Source: Streptomyces sp. DSM 15324
GTDB lineage: Bacteria > Actinomycetota > Actinomycetes > Streptomycetales > Streptomycetaceae
Length of the DNA stretch: 64,000 bases
NCBI RefSeq assembly: GCF_001514285.1
Contig: NZ_KQ949025.1
Span: 667,966 to 731,965 of the forward strand
Direction: 5' to 3'
Shown here: in pieces, positions 42,525 through 50,256 of the stretch
How the letters are laid out: each line of letters starts with the position of its first letter
How positions within the stretch are numbered: position 1 is the stretch's first letter
Notes under the pieces: generated by a model
The model's input: only the letters and a program-made list of their open reading frames with translations
Told to the model about the DNA's origin: nothing
Database searches by the model: none
Translations under genes and position numbers: made by a program

Positions 42525-42573
42525 GCCCCGGCATCCAGCCGTGAGGGCGCCGGATCGGATCCGGCCCGGGGCA
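42525..42573 (+). other. tRNA-like acceptor/T-arm module 3
   Basis: It is nearly identical to module 1: GCCCCGG (42525-42531) pairs with CCGGGGC (42566-42572). The T-arm is GCCGG/CCGGC around ATCGGAT (42549-42565), followed by A. The T-stem differs from module 1 by a compensatory C/G swap that keeps pairing, which supports selection on structure. Confidence 0.7.
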
Positions 42574-42595
42574 CTGGCCGCCTCTCGCGCGGCCC

Positions 42596-42659
42596 GCCGC
42601 ACACCATCTGTGCGGCTCATCCCCGCAACGGCGCGCGGCCCCGGTGCTGGAACACCGGG
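42596..42659 (+). promoter_or_regulatory. Two hairpins in the leader of the next gene
   Basis: GCCGCACA-CCATC-TGTGCGGC (42596-42616) and CCCGGTG-CTGGAA-CACCGGG (42640-42659) follow tRNA-like module 3 in the 192-base gap before the next gene. Neither has a T-run, so they look like mRNA structure rather than terminators. Confidence 0.6.
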
Positions 42660-42702
42660 ACCGCTGTTCGGGCCGTTCACCTGCTAGGGAGAACACGACC
42701 CA

Positions 42703-42972
42703 ATGAAGAACATCGTCACTGTTCAGGACGCTGTTACCGCGTTCGCCGACTTCATCGAGCCGACGGCCGCCGAGCTGGACGCGATCGAGGAGGAGTCCCC
42801 GCTGATCCTGGCGGAGGTCGACCTGCTCGACGCGCAGATCAAGGCCATGGACCACCCCGCGAACGACGTCGACACCCGCCGGATCCGGCGGGCCCGTAAC
42901 CGGGTCCTCGCCGCCCGTCGCGACCTGGTCAACCGCACGGCCGGCACGCACGCGCCGGGTGGTGTGGCGTGA
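42703..42972 (+). CDS. Small conserved AICE protein (DUF6284-like)
   Basis: An 89-residue acidic-then-basic helical protein (MKNIVTVQDAVTAFADFIEP; then LILAEVDLLDAQIKAMDHPA and RRIRRARNRVLAARRDLVNR). From memory it resembles the DUF6284 family seen in Streptomyces integrative elements. ATG 42703 follows GGGAG. Its stop overlaps the next start (GTGA), coupling it to the Spd-like membrane protein. Confidence 0.7.
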   Translation: MKNIVTVQDAVTAFADFIEPTAAELDAIEEESPLILAEVDLLDAQIKAMDHPANDVDTRRIRRARNRVLAARRDLVNRTAGTHAPGGVA

Positions 42973-43829
42973 AGGCCAAGACCGTTCTGCCCGCTGTCGC
43001 GATGACGGCGGTGTCGATGGTGCTCACCCTCGCCGTGGTGGTGATGTGGCTGGGCTCCGCGATGCCGTGGATCGTCGCGCTGGTCGTCGGTCTGGGCATC
43101 GACGGGGGATGGCTCGCCACCCTCGCCTATGAGCGTCGTCTGTCCGCGCAGGGCGACCACAGCCGCGCGGTGTCCGCCGTCGGGTGGTGCTTCGGCATCG
43201 TCGCGACGGGCGTCCTGGTCGCCCACGCCCTGTTGGCGGAGGAGTCGTCCGGGGCGTGGCTGGCCGTGGCGTGGCTGCCGCTCGCGGCCAAGGCGCTGTG
43301 GCTGGTGCATGGGCTGTGGGAGCTCACCGCGCTCACCCCGACCGCGCTGGACGCCATCAAGGGCATCCAGCAGGAAGCGCGCGACGAAGCGGCCGTGGCC
43401 CGCGCCCGGCTGCGGGCCGAAGCGGCCACGGAGGAGACGCGGCTGACGGCCGTGACGGAGGCAGGGGCGCGCGTCGCACGCGTTCAGGCGAAGACCGCCG
43501 CGACCCTCGCCGGGGCGTGGTCGACGCTGGAGAGCGCGCGGCAGGGTGAGGACACCGGCAGGGCGCTGACCAGCGTGACGACCCGCGTCACGCCCGACGT
43601 CACACCCGCCTGGGAACTCCCGGTCTGGGGTCCCGTGGAGCCGGTTGCCGCGCTCCCGGCGGGGGACGGCAACGCCCTGACTGACGCGGCCCTTGACGTG
43701 CTGGTCGACGAGATCCGGCACAGCGAAACCCCCACCCTGTCCTACCGCGAGATGGCCATCCGCTTCCGCACCGCCGGCCACTCCGCCTCCGAAATGCGCC
43801 TGCGCGCCGCCTGGAAGCGCGTCGTCTGA
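42969..43829 (+). CDS. SpdB-like membrane protein for intramycelial spread
   Basis: The 286-residue protein starts at GTG 42969 inside the upstream stop. Four hydrophobic segments fill residues 5-125 (for example MTAVSMVLTLAVVVMWLGSA and IVATGVLVAHALL). A long charged coiled-coil-like part (130-200) and a C-terminal helix-turn-helix-like end (LSYREMAIRFRTAGHSASEM) follow. SpdB proteins of Streptomyces plasmids help spread DNA across septal walls with TraB. The assignment rests on topology and gene position. Confidence 0.75.
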   Translation: MKAKTVLPAVAMTAVSMVLTLAVVVMWLGSAMPWIVALVVGLGIDGGWLATLAYERRLSAQGDHSRAVSAVGWCFGIVATGVLVAHALLAEESSGAWLAVAWLPLAAKALWLVHGLWELTALTPTALDAIKGIQQEARDEAAVARARLRAEAATEETRLTAVTEAGARVARVQAKTAATLAGAWSTLESARQGEDTGRALTSVTTRVTPDVTPAWELPVWGPVEPVAALPAGDGNALTDAALDVLVDEIRHSETPTLSYREMAIRFRTAGHSASEMRLRAAWKRVV

Positions 43830-43872
43830 CCCTCCCCCCTGCTCCGTCACCTCTGCCTGAGGAGTCCTCACC

Positions 43873-44190
43873 ATGGGCAAGCCCGACACCCGCAGCATCG
43901 ACCGCGAGATCACCAAGACCAACCGCAAGCTCGAAGCGGTCCGCCGGGGCGAGTTGTGGCCCCTGAACAGCAGCGAGCGGCGCGCCGTCCTCGGCGCGCT
44001 CGCCGGCGGCTCGTACCGCGTCCTGCGCGGCAAGAGCACCACCCGGCAGGAGAACCGGCTGGAGTCCGTCTCGGAGCAGGCGGTCACCCGGCTGACGGCC
44101 GAGATCACCGCGCTGCACATCGAGCGTCAGCGCATCGTGCGCGAGTACGCCGCCGCCAAGGCCGCCAAGAAGGCGTCCGGCTGGTGGTGA
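43873..44190 (+). CDS. Small basic hypothetical protein of the element
   Basis: A 105-residue basic, helical protein (MGKPDTRSIDREITKTNRKL; AEITALHIERQRIVREYAAA). Starts at ATG 43873 after GAGGAG. It sits between the SpdB-like and TraB genes, a position usually held by spread or DNA-handling proteins. Function unknown. Confidence 0.7.
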   Translation: MGKPDTRSIDREITKTNRKLEAVRRGELWPLNSSERRAVLGALAGGSYRVLRGKSTTRQENRLESVSEQAVTRLTAEITALHIERQRIVREYAAAKAAKKASGWW

Positions 44191-44218
44191 CACCCACCCC
44201 CGCCACGTGAACCACCTG

Positions 44219-44243
44219 CCGGGACGGCCCCCACCCGTCCCGG
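44219..44243 (+). promoter_or_regulatory. Hairpin before traB
   Basis: A perfect 9-bp stem CCGGGACGG/CCGTCCCGG closes a 7-base loop in the 114-base gap upstream of the translocase gene. It could be an attenuator or protein-binding site. Confidence 0.55.
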
Positions 44244-44304
44244 CCTCCCACCTTCCCGCATGCCCTTTCCCGCCCCGCATGGGGGCGTTGAGGAGACGTC
44301 ACGC

Positions 44305-46410
44305 ATGTCCGAGAACGTCGTTCACCTGCACAAGGACACCACCACCCCCGCCGTGACCACCCTGATCGTGGTCCCCGACCCCGCCCCGCCGGCACCCGTC
44401 CCGCTGTGGGTGCGGTCCGGCCGCGCCGTGAAGACGGCCGTCACGCATGAGAACACCAAGACCGCCGCCCGCGCGGTCGCCCGACACGGCCTCTACGTCG
44501 TCGGTGGAGCGCGGATCGTGGGCCGCCGCACCTGGGACGGCAAGACCGCCGCCCGCTACGAGCGGTTCATGCGCACGGCGGAAGCCGCGGGAAACATGGA
44601 CGCGGCCATGGAGTGGGAGGAGCGGGCGCAGCGCTACCGCGACGCCCGCCACCGCCGCCGCATGGACCTGCTCCACTCCCCGGTGGACGCGGCCAAGGGT
44701 CTGGCGGTCGGCACGGGGACGGGCATAGGGTCCCTGGTCGCCCTCGGGATCGTCATGGCCATCGCCACCAAGGACGTGTCCGACGTGGTCACGCCGCTGA
44801 TGGCGGTCGTGAAGTTCATCAACCTGCTGATCACGATCGTGCAGGTGGTGTGGGGGCCGCTCGTGTCCCTGGGCCCGTTCCTCGCCCTGCTCGCGCTGTG
44901 GGCGGTCGGCAGCAAGCAGCAGGCCGCACCCCAGTGGGCGCTTCCCGCGCACGTCCGCAGCGGCGAGGGTGAGCCGATCACCCCGTCCATCGTGGTCAAG
45001 GCACTGCGTGACCTCGGGGTGCCCGCCCTGCGCAACGCCATCAAGGAGATGGGCGACGCCGGCGCGTCCATGCTCTCCCCGATCGTGATCGCCGGATGCG
45101 GGGTGGAGGTCGACGTCACCCTTCCGTCCGGGGTGTCGACGAACGAAGTGCAGGGCAAGCGCCGCAAGCTCGCCGAGAACCTGTCCCGGCACGAGCACGA
45201 GGTGTTCATCACGATCCCGACCGCCGCGCGCACGGTGCGGCTGTGGGTGGCCGACTCCGGGGCGCTGGACGAGCCGATCGGGCCGTCCCCGCTGGTCACG
45301 GACGACACGCTGACGGCCGACTACGCCAAGGGCCGCGCCCCGTGGGGGCAGGACCTGCGCGGGGACGCCGCCGCCATCAGCCTGTATCAGCGGCACCTGC
45401 TCATCACGGGTCTGTCCAACCAGGGCAAGACCGCCGCCCTGCGCGCGCTCGCCCTGTGGCTGGCGCTGGACAAGTCGGTGCAGTTCCTGATGGGCGACCT
45501 CAAGGGCGCCGGCGACTGGGCGATGTTCGACGGACTCGCGCAGGTGCTCATCCAGGGCCCGACCGATGAGCACGTGATCGAGGTGACCGAGATGGTCGAG
45601 GGCGCCGTCGACGAGATGAACCGCCGTCTCCAGGCCCCGCCCGGCACCGCGTTCCCGCCGCTGATCGTGCTGGTCGACGAGGCGCAGGTGGCGTTCATGT
45701 GCCCGGCCGTCGACGACGAGAAGCGCCCCTACGGCGGCTCCAAGGCCAAGTCCCGGTACTTCACCGCCGTCCGTAAGATCCACAACCAGGGCCGTGCGGT
45801 CAACGTCCTGATGTGGCAGGGCACCCAGGACCCCACCGACCAGAACCTCCCCAAGCTCGTGCGGGAGGGCGCGCACACCCGCGCGTCGCTCGCGCTGGGC
45901 ACCGAGTCTCAGGCCCGTATGGCGCTCGGGGACAAGGCCGTCGACGGCGGGGCCGCGCCGAACCTGCTGCGTCCGGGTCTGGACAAGGGCACGGTCGTGG
46001 TCGCCTCCGACGGGATCGAGATCCCGGCCGGACAGGCGTCCATCACGGTCCGGACGCACTACATCGACACCGAGGGCGCCCACGCCATCGCCGACCGGGC
46101 GAGGGCGCTGCGGGACGGAGTCACCACCCTGCACGCCGTCGAACGGGGCGAGGAGCGTGACCCGCTCGCCGACATCGCGCACGTGATCGGCGACGCGCCG
46201 CGCCTGCTCACCCTCGACATCCTCAAGCGGCTCGCCGTGCTGAACGAGGACGCCTACGGCGACTGGACGTTCGGTGACCTCAAGCGCGTGCTGGAGGCCG
46301 AGGGCGAGGAGCCGAAGAAGTCCAACGGGCGCATGGCCGTCCACCGCGATCACGTCCTGCGCGCCCTCGCCAACCGCGACGCCGACGGTTCCGCTTCCGC
46401 CGACGAGTAG
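44305..46410 (+). CDS. traB: TraB/TraSA-type FtsK-like DNA translocase
   Basis: The 701-residue protein (ATG 44305) is the conjugation motor of the element. Streptomyces TraB proteins move double-stranded DNA as a septal hexamer. Two to three membrane helices lie at about 130-205 (LVALGIVMAIATKD; LLITIVQVVWGPLVSLGPFL). The P-loop is GLSNQGKT (369-376) and Walker B is LIVLVDEAQ (453-461). The C terminus has a winged-helix-like end (WTFGDLKRVLEAEGEEPKKS) like the FtsK gamma domain that reads clt repeats. Candidate clt DNA lies just downstream. Confidence 0.92.
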   Translation: MSENVVHLHKDTTTPAVTTLIVVPDPAPPAPVPLWVRSGRAVKTAVTHENTKTAARAVARHGLYVVGGARIVGRRTWDGKTAARYERFMRTAEAAGNMDAAMEWEERAQRYRDARHRRRMDLLHSPVDAAKGLAVGTGTGIGSLVALGIVMAIATKDVSDVVTPLMAVVKFINLLITIVQVVWGPLVSLGPFLALLALWAVGSKQQAAPQWALPAHVRSGEGEPITPSIVVKALRDLGVPALRNAIKEMGDAGASMLSPIVIAGCGVEVDVTLPSGVSTNEVQGKRRKLAENLSRHEHEVFITIPTAARTVRLWVADSGALDEPIGPSPLVTDDTLTADYAKGRAPWGQDLRGDAAAISLYQRHLLITGLSNQGKTAALRALALWLALDKSVQFLMGDLKGAGDWAMFDGLAQVLIQGPTDEHVIEVTEMVEGAVDEMNRRLQAPPGTAFPPLIVLVDEAQVAFMCPAVDDEKRPYGGSKAKSRYFTAVRKIHNQGRAVNVLMWQGTQDPTDQNLPKLVREGAHTRASLALGTESQARMALGDKAVDGGAAPNLLRPGLDKGTVVVASDGIEIPAGQASITVRTHYIDTEGAHAIADRARALRDGVTTLHAVERGEERDPLADIAHVIGDAPRLLTLDILKRLAVLNEDAYGDWTFGDLKRVLEAEGEEPKKSNGRMAVHRDHVLRALANRDADGSASADE

Positions 46411-46419
46411 CAGGGAGGC

Positions 46420-46590
46420 GCACCCTCCCGGGGCGGGGAGGCGGGGATACCCCCCCAACCGCCTCCCCGCCCCGCCTCCCCCGCGTTGATCAGCGAAAAC
46501 ACCGCTTCAGGGAGGCAGGGAGGCACCCCAGCTCAGGCCCCTGAAACCCCCTCCACAAGCCTCCCGGCAGGGGTGTCCCTGCCTCCCTAA
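46420..46590 (+). repeat. Inverted-repeat region after traB, candidate clt
   Basis: Two large hairpins occupy this gap. The first has 15-bp arms GGGGCGGGGAGGCGG/CCGCCTCCCCGCCCC (46430-46473). The second pairs 46509-46529 with 46570-46588 (19 pairs, 2-base bulge), with a small TCAGG/CCTGA hairpin in its loop. The octamer GGGAGGCR or its complement occurs six times. In Streptomyces elements TraB binds short repeats at clt, often near traB, so this is a candidate; it may also terminate traB. Confidence 0.55.
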
Positions 46591-46613
46591 CCGAGCACCG
46601 GAAGGGATTCCGC

Positions 46614-47078
46614 ATGTACCCCGAACGCACCGGCAGCGTGCCCGCCATGCGGGCCGTCGAGGTCCACCAGCCCACCCCAATCACCCCCGCCACGACCTAC
46701 CCGGCGCCCCTCGTGCCGGTGCAGCCCGGCACCGTCCCGGCGGTCGCGAGCGTCGTCCTCCCGGACGGCCGCGTCGTCACCGGCTACGCCGTCACCCCCA
46801 TGCAGCCCGAACCGCTCGCCGCCAAGCCGGCCGTCTCCCGGACGGCGGTGAACGTCGCCCTCGGGGGCGTCGGGTTCCTCGCCGTGTGCGGCGGACTGCT
46901 GATGCTCACCGCGTTCGTCACCGCACTGGCCGCGCTGGTCACCCAGCTCATCACCCTCGCCGCCGTCATCTTCGGCGGATGGATCGCCGTGCAGGTGCTC
47001 GGCTCCAACCGCCACGGCGCCGGAACCACGGTCAACATCCGCAAAGCCGTGATCAAGCGGAACAAGTTCTACACCTGA
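46614..47078 (+). CDS. SpdD-like small membrane protein
   Basis: A 154-residue protein with a proline-rich N-terminal half (PTPITPATTYPAPLVPVQPG) and two adjacent membrane helices (about 85-130, GFLAVCGGLLMLTAFVTALA). It ends in a short basic tail (NIRKAVIKRNKFYT). This layout matches SpdD-type spread proteins of pSAM2-like elements. Starts at ATG 46614 after GGAAGGGA. Confidence 0.7.
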   Translation: MYPERTGSVPAMRAVEVHQPTPITPATTYPAPLVPVQPGTVPAVASVVLPDGRVVTGYAVTPMQPEPLAAKPAVSRTAVNVALGGVGFLAVCGGLLMLTAFVTALAALVTQLITLAAVIFGGWIAVQVLGSNRHGAGTTVNIRKAVIKRNKFYT

Positions 47079-47095
47079 CAGGGAGACAAACACCC

Positions 47096-47386
47096 GTGAT
47101 GCGACTGCGTATCCGGCTCACCGCGCTGCCCCGCAACGCGCTGATCCTGACCGACACGCCCCGCCCCGACTGCCGTGACTGCGACGGCGTGGGCGGCATC
47201 GAGCACGACTACGGCGACTACGAGACCGGCGAGTACGCCGGAACCGACATCGAGTTCTGCCACTGCTGGACGCCATGGGCCGTGACCCTGCTGCCGCTCC
47301 CGCGCCGCCCCCAGTGGCTGCACCGCCGCCACGACGGCCGCGACCCGTGGGGCCCCGTCGGCCACAGCGACGAACCGCCCTTCTAG
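47096..47386 (+). CDS. Small Cys-rich protein of the element
   Basis: A 96-residue protein, start GTG 47096 with AGGGAG 10 bases upstream (ATG 47099 is the alternative). It begins RLRIRLTALPRNALILTD and has CRDCDGVGG and FCHCW, a CxxC plus CxC set that could bind zinc, within an acidic tyrosine-rich stretch. Ends PWGPVGHSDEPPF. It recurs in related elements from memory; function unknown. Confidence 0.7.
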   Translation: MMRLRIRLTALPRNALILTDTPRPDCRDCDGVGGIEHDYGDYETGEYAGTDIEFCHCWTPWAVTLLPLPRRPQWLHRRHDGRDPWGPVGHSDEPPF

Positions 47387-47393
47387 CTACGCC

Positions 47394-47436
47394 AAGGGCG
47401 GCCCCCGCATCTCGCCAAAGAACCGGGGCCGCCCTT
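47394..47436 (+). terminator. Hairpin between small Cys-rich gene and primase gene
   Basis: Arms AAGGGCGGCCCC and GGGGCCGCCCTT pair perfectly over 12 bp around a 19-base loop. The hairpin starts 7 bases past a stop codon and precedes the replication genes by 40 bases, so it may separate the transfer and replication transcripts. Confidence 0.65.
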
Positions 47437-47475
47437 GCCCAGCCAGTCACCATCAAGGAACTGGAGACATCCAGC

Positions 47476-48381
47476 ATGACCCATGACGCCCAGTCCGCGC
47501 TGTTACGCGCAGCGCTGGACGCCGCCGAACACGGTTGGTACGTCTTCCCCCTGCGCCCCGGCAGCAAGCGCCCCGCACTGCACGGCGAGCAGTCCTGCCC
47601 CGGCACCGGCCCCTGCGCGGGCGGTCACCGCAAGTGGGAGGAGCGCGCCACCTGCGACCCCGACCGTATCCGCGCCACCTGGTCCCACGGCCCGTTCAAC
47701 GTCGGCATTGCCACCGGCCCCTCGGGGCTGCTGGTCGTCGACCTGGACGTGCCAAAGGACAAGGGCAGTTCGGACGCGCCTACCGGCGCGGCAACCTTTG
47801 GGGCGCTCTGCGAGCGCGCCGGCCACGCCGTCCCTACCACCTACCGCACCCGGACCGCGAGCGGCGGAAGCCACCTGTACTTCACCGCCCCGACCGGGAT
47901 CCGGTTGACCAACACGGCGGGAACCGTGGGCGAGTTGGTCGACACCCGCGCATGGGGCGGATACGTCGTCGCCGCCGGATCCCTCACCCCCGCCGGACGG
48001 TACGAGGCGCTGTGCGGCCCTGAGACGGCCGCACTGCCCAGATGGCTGCAAAGCATCCTGCGGCCCGCCCCGAGGGCGCCTCAGGGCCCGTCGACGGCCG
48101 TACCGGGGCAATCCAGTCGATATGCGGATGTAGCGCTCACGTCCGAGACACGGAACGTCGCTGCGGCCCAACTCGGGGCGCGGGAGTCGACGTTGTTCCG
48201 CGCGGCGCGCGCCCTCGGGCGGTTCGTCGCGTGGGGCGACCTCCCACGGCACGTGGTCGAGCAGGCTCTTCAGGAGGCGGGGGAGGCGGCCGGACTGTCC
48301 GCGTCCGAGTGCCGCTCCACCCTCCGCAGCGCCCTGAACTGGTCCATCACTCACAACCAGACCCGCCGGGGTGCGGCATGA
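47476..48381 (+). CDS. Bifunctional primase/polymerase (prim-pol) replication protein
   Basis: The 301-residue protein has the AEP prim-pol core: GWYVFPLRPGSKRPAL, the metal motif LLVVDLDVPKDKG (about residues 92-104), SGGSHLYFTAP with the conserved His, and GELVDTRAWGGYVVAAGS. With the downstream P-loop protein it probably forms the two-part equivalent of RepSA-type initiators. Leu10 is encoded by TTA (47503-47505), the codon read by the developmentally controlled bldA tRNA. The stop overlaps the next start (ATGA). Confidence 0.88.
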   Translation: MTHDAQSALLRAALDAAEHGWYVFPLRPGSKRPALHGEQSCPGTGPCAGGHRKWEERATCDPDRIRATWSHGPFNVGIATGPSGLLVVDLDVPKDKGSSDAPTGAATFGALCERAGHAVPTTYRTRTASGGSHLYFTAPTGIRLTNTAGTVGELVDTRAWGGYVVAAGSLTPAGRYEALCGPETAALPRWLQSILRPAPRAPQGPSTAVPGQSSRYADVALTSETRNVAAAQLGARESTLFRAARALGRFVAWGDLPRHVVEQALQEAGEAAGLSASECRSTLRSALNWSITHNQTRRGAA

Positions 48382-48734
48382 GCGCCCCCACCCGCCCCCC
48401 TCTGAAGAGCATCACCCCCACCCCGACCGGTCCGCAGGCCGCTCCACCGGCTGTGGACACGACGGCCGTGGGCGGGCCGAAGGTCGCCGCCCGCAAGGGC
48501 GTCCCCACTGCTGTTGGTCCTGAGCCGCGCCGTGGCGACGGCCGGTACCCCGTGGCGTGGCTGCACATCAGCGCCCCGCGCGGCACCACCCCCACCGCCA
48601 CCTCGAAGTGCGAGTGCGGGCGGGACCGCAGCGCCGTCGGCCACACCCGAGTGCTCGCCCTGATCACCGACCACACCGCACACCGGGACGCCTGCCCGCT
48701 CCGCAACCCCCAGGAAGGAAGGGCCGCCGCATGA
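48378..48734 (+). CDS. Small Cys/His protein between the replication genes
   Basis: A 118-residue protein overlapping both neighbours by ATGA. The N-terminal half is Pro/Ala-rich and disordered-looking. The C-terminal half has SKCECGRDRSAVGHTRVLAL and ITDHTAHRDACPLRN, a CxC-His-His-Cys set that could bind zinc. Tight coupling suggests a replication accessory role; no named family recognised. Confidence 0.7.
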   Translation: MSAPTRPPLKSITPTPTGPQAAPPAVDTTAVGGPKVAARKGVPTAVGPEPRRGDGRYPVAWLHISAPRGTTPTATSKCECGRDRSAVGHTRVLALITDHTAHRDACPLRNPQEGRAAA

Positions 48735-49876
48735 CCCCCACCATCGACGGGGCCGCGCTGCTGGACGACGTAGAAGCGTTCCACCGGCGCTTCAACGTCT
48801 TCCCACACGAGGCCGCCTACGTGGCCGTGGCGCTGTGGGACGCGCACGCCCATCTGCTCGACTGCTTCGACTCCACCCCGCGTCTGGCGTTCCTGTCCCC
48901 GGAACCGGGGTCGGGGAAGTCGCGGGCGCTGGAGATCGTGGAAACCCTCGTGCCGCAGCCCATGACGGCCGTCAACGCGTCCGCCGCCGCCCTGTTCCGG
49001 TCCGTGTCCAACCCCAACGGCCGCCCCACGATCCTGTTCGACGAGATCGACACGGTCTTCGGCCCGAAGGCGGGGGACAACGAGGAACTGCGCGGCTTCC
49101 TGAACGCAGGTCACCGCCGCACCGGGGTCACCTATCGATGCATCGGCGACGGCGGCAACCAGACCGTTCAGGCGTTCCCCTCGTACGCCGGGGTCGCGGT
49201 CGCCGGACTCGGTAACCTGCCGGACACGATCATGACCCGGTCCGTCATCATCCGGATGCGTCGCCGGGCCCGCAACGAGCACATCGAACCCTTCCGCGCC
49301 CGCGTCCACGAAGCCGAGGGACACGCCCTGCGCGACCGGCTCGCCCAATGGGCCGACCACATCCGGGGTTTCGTCATGGGTGCCTGGCCGGAGATGCCCG
49401 ACGGGGTCACCGACCGGCCGGCAGACGTGTGGGAACCCCTGCTCGCCATCGCGGACGCCGCCGGGGGCGACTGGCCCGAGCGGGCCCGCACCGCATGCGT
49501 GACGCTGGTGACCGCCTCCAAGGCCAACGACAAAGGCAGTCTCGGCATCCGACTGCTGACCGATCTTCGCGACCACGTCATGGTCGGCATCGACAGGTTG
49601 CCCACCGTCGCCATCCTGGACCGGCTGAACGCCCTAGACGACGCCCCGTGGGCCGACCTGCACGGCAAGCCGCTCGACAACCGGCGCCTGTCCAAGATGC
49701 TCGCCGAGTACATGACCGGCGACACCGAGCCCATCACGTCCCGCAACATCAAGACCGCCGGGAGCGTCCTCAAGGGCTATTACACCGCCGATCTCCGGGA
49801 CGCATGGTCCCGCTACTGCCCCCCACCCCCGGAAAGTCCGCTACCTCCGCTACCCGGCACCGAAAACCTGGCCTGA
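48731..49876 (+). CDS. P-loop replication protein (DUF3631-type)
   Basis: The 381-residue protein has Walker A FLSPEPGSGKSRALEI (around residue 55) and Walker B PTILFDEIDTVFG (around 100), followed by the sensor-like NLPDTIMTRSVIIRMRRR. The C-terminal half is the DUF3631 region (LLTDLRDHVMV; LSKMLAEYMTGDTEP; LKGYYTADLRDAWSRY). It likely works as the helicase/loader part of the initiator with the prim-pol. The last codons contain three CCGCTAC motifs of the downstream repeat array. Confidence 0.85.
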   Translation: MTPTIDGAALLDDVEAFHRRFNVFPHEAAYVAVALWDAHAHLLDCFDSTPRLAFLSPEPGSGKSRALEIVETLVPQPMTAVNASAAALFRSVSNPNGRPTILFDEIDTVFGPKAGDNEELRGFLNAGHRRTGVTYRCIGDGGNQTVQAFPSYAGVAVAGLGNLPDTIMTRSVIIRMRRRARNEHIEPFRARVHEAEGHALRDRLAQWADHIRGFVMGAWPEMPDGVTDRPADVWEPLLAIADAAGGDWPERARTACVTLVTASKANDKGSLGIRLLTDLRDHVMVGIDRLPTVAILDRLNALDDAPWADLHGKPLDNRRLSKMLAEYMTGDTEPITSRNIKTAGSVLKGYYTADLRDAWSRYCPPPPESPLPPLPGTENLA

Positions 49877-50000
49877 CCAGCAACAACGGAGTAGCGGCAA
49901 GCAGCATCGTGAGCCGCTACCCATCCGCTACCGCTACCCCTTCCCGCTACCTCCGACGGGCCCCTGACCTGCGAGGTAGCGGCGGTAGCGGAAGTAGCGG
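49810..50000. repeat. Eleven-copy heptamer array, candidate origin or Xis/Int sites
   Basis: CCGCTAC occurs at 49810, 49838, 49847, 49914, 49925, 49931 and 49944. Its complement GTAGCGG occurs at 49891, 49976, 49985 and 49994. Several are in 9-bp register (49838/49847; 49976/49985/49994). The right block faces the left block as a large inverted arrangement. Three copies lie in the 3' end of the replication gene and eight in the gap before xis. Iteron-like control of replication or excision is the natural reading. Confidence 0.7.
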
Positions 50001-50042
50001 CCCTCAGAGAGGCCCCCAGAGGAACGCCCCCAGAGGAGTGCC

Positions 50043-50231
50043 ATGCCCCGCCCCAAGATGCTCAAGCTCCCCGAAGTCCTCGAAGAGATCGAGATGAGCC
50101 GCGCCGCCTTCTACCGCATGCGCGCCCGGGGCAAGGCCCCGAAGCTCATCAAGCTCCCCAACGGTCAGCTTCGCTGCCGCCGCACCGACCTCGACGCGTG
50201 GTGGTCGTCCATAGAAGACGCTGCCGCCTGA
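50043..50231 (+). CDS. xis: Excisionase, MerR-like helix-turn-helix
   Basis: A 62-residue basic protein with a winged-helix DNA-binding pattern (MLKLPEVLEEIEMSRAAFYR, then KLIKLPNGQLRCRRTDLDAW). Small proteins of this type directly before the integrase gene act as recombination directionality factors in pSAM2- and SLP1-like elements. Starts at ATG 50043 after AGAGGAG. Confidence 0.88.
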   Translation: MPRPKMLKLPEVLEEIEMSRAAFYRMRARGKAPKLIKLPNGQLRCRRTDLDAWWSSIEDAAA

Positions 50232-50256
50232 CCACCTCCCGCACACACGAGACACG

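Noticed and set aside
41775..42573. The tRNA-like modules as ordinary tRNA genes
   Set aside because: D and anticodon arms are absent and the linker is only 10-18 bases, so they cannot be standard tRNAs.
49877..50042. The CCGCTAC array as a leftover of coding sequence
   Set aside because: Eight of eleven copies lie beyond the stop codon in both orientations, and frames through the gap are short and lack starts.
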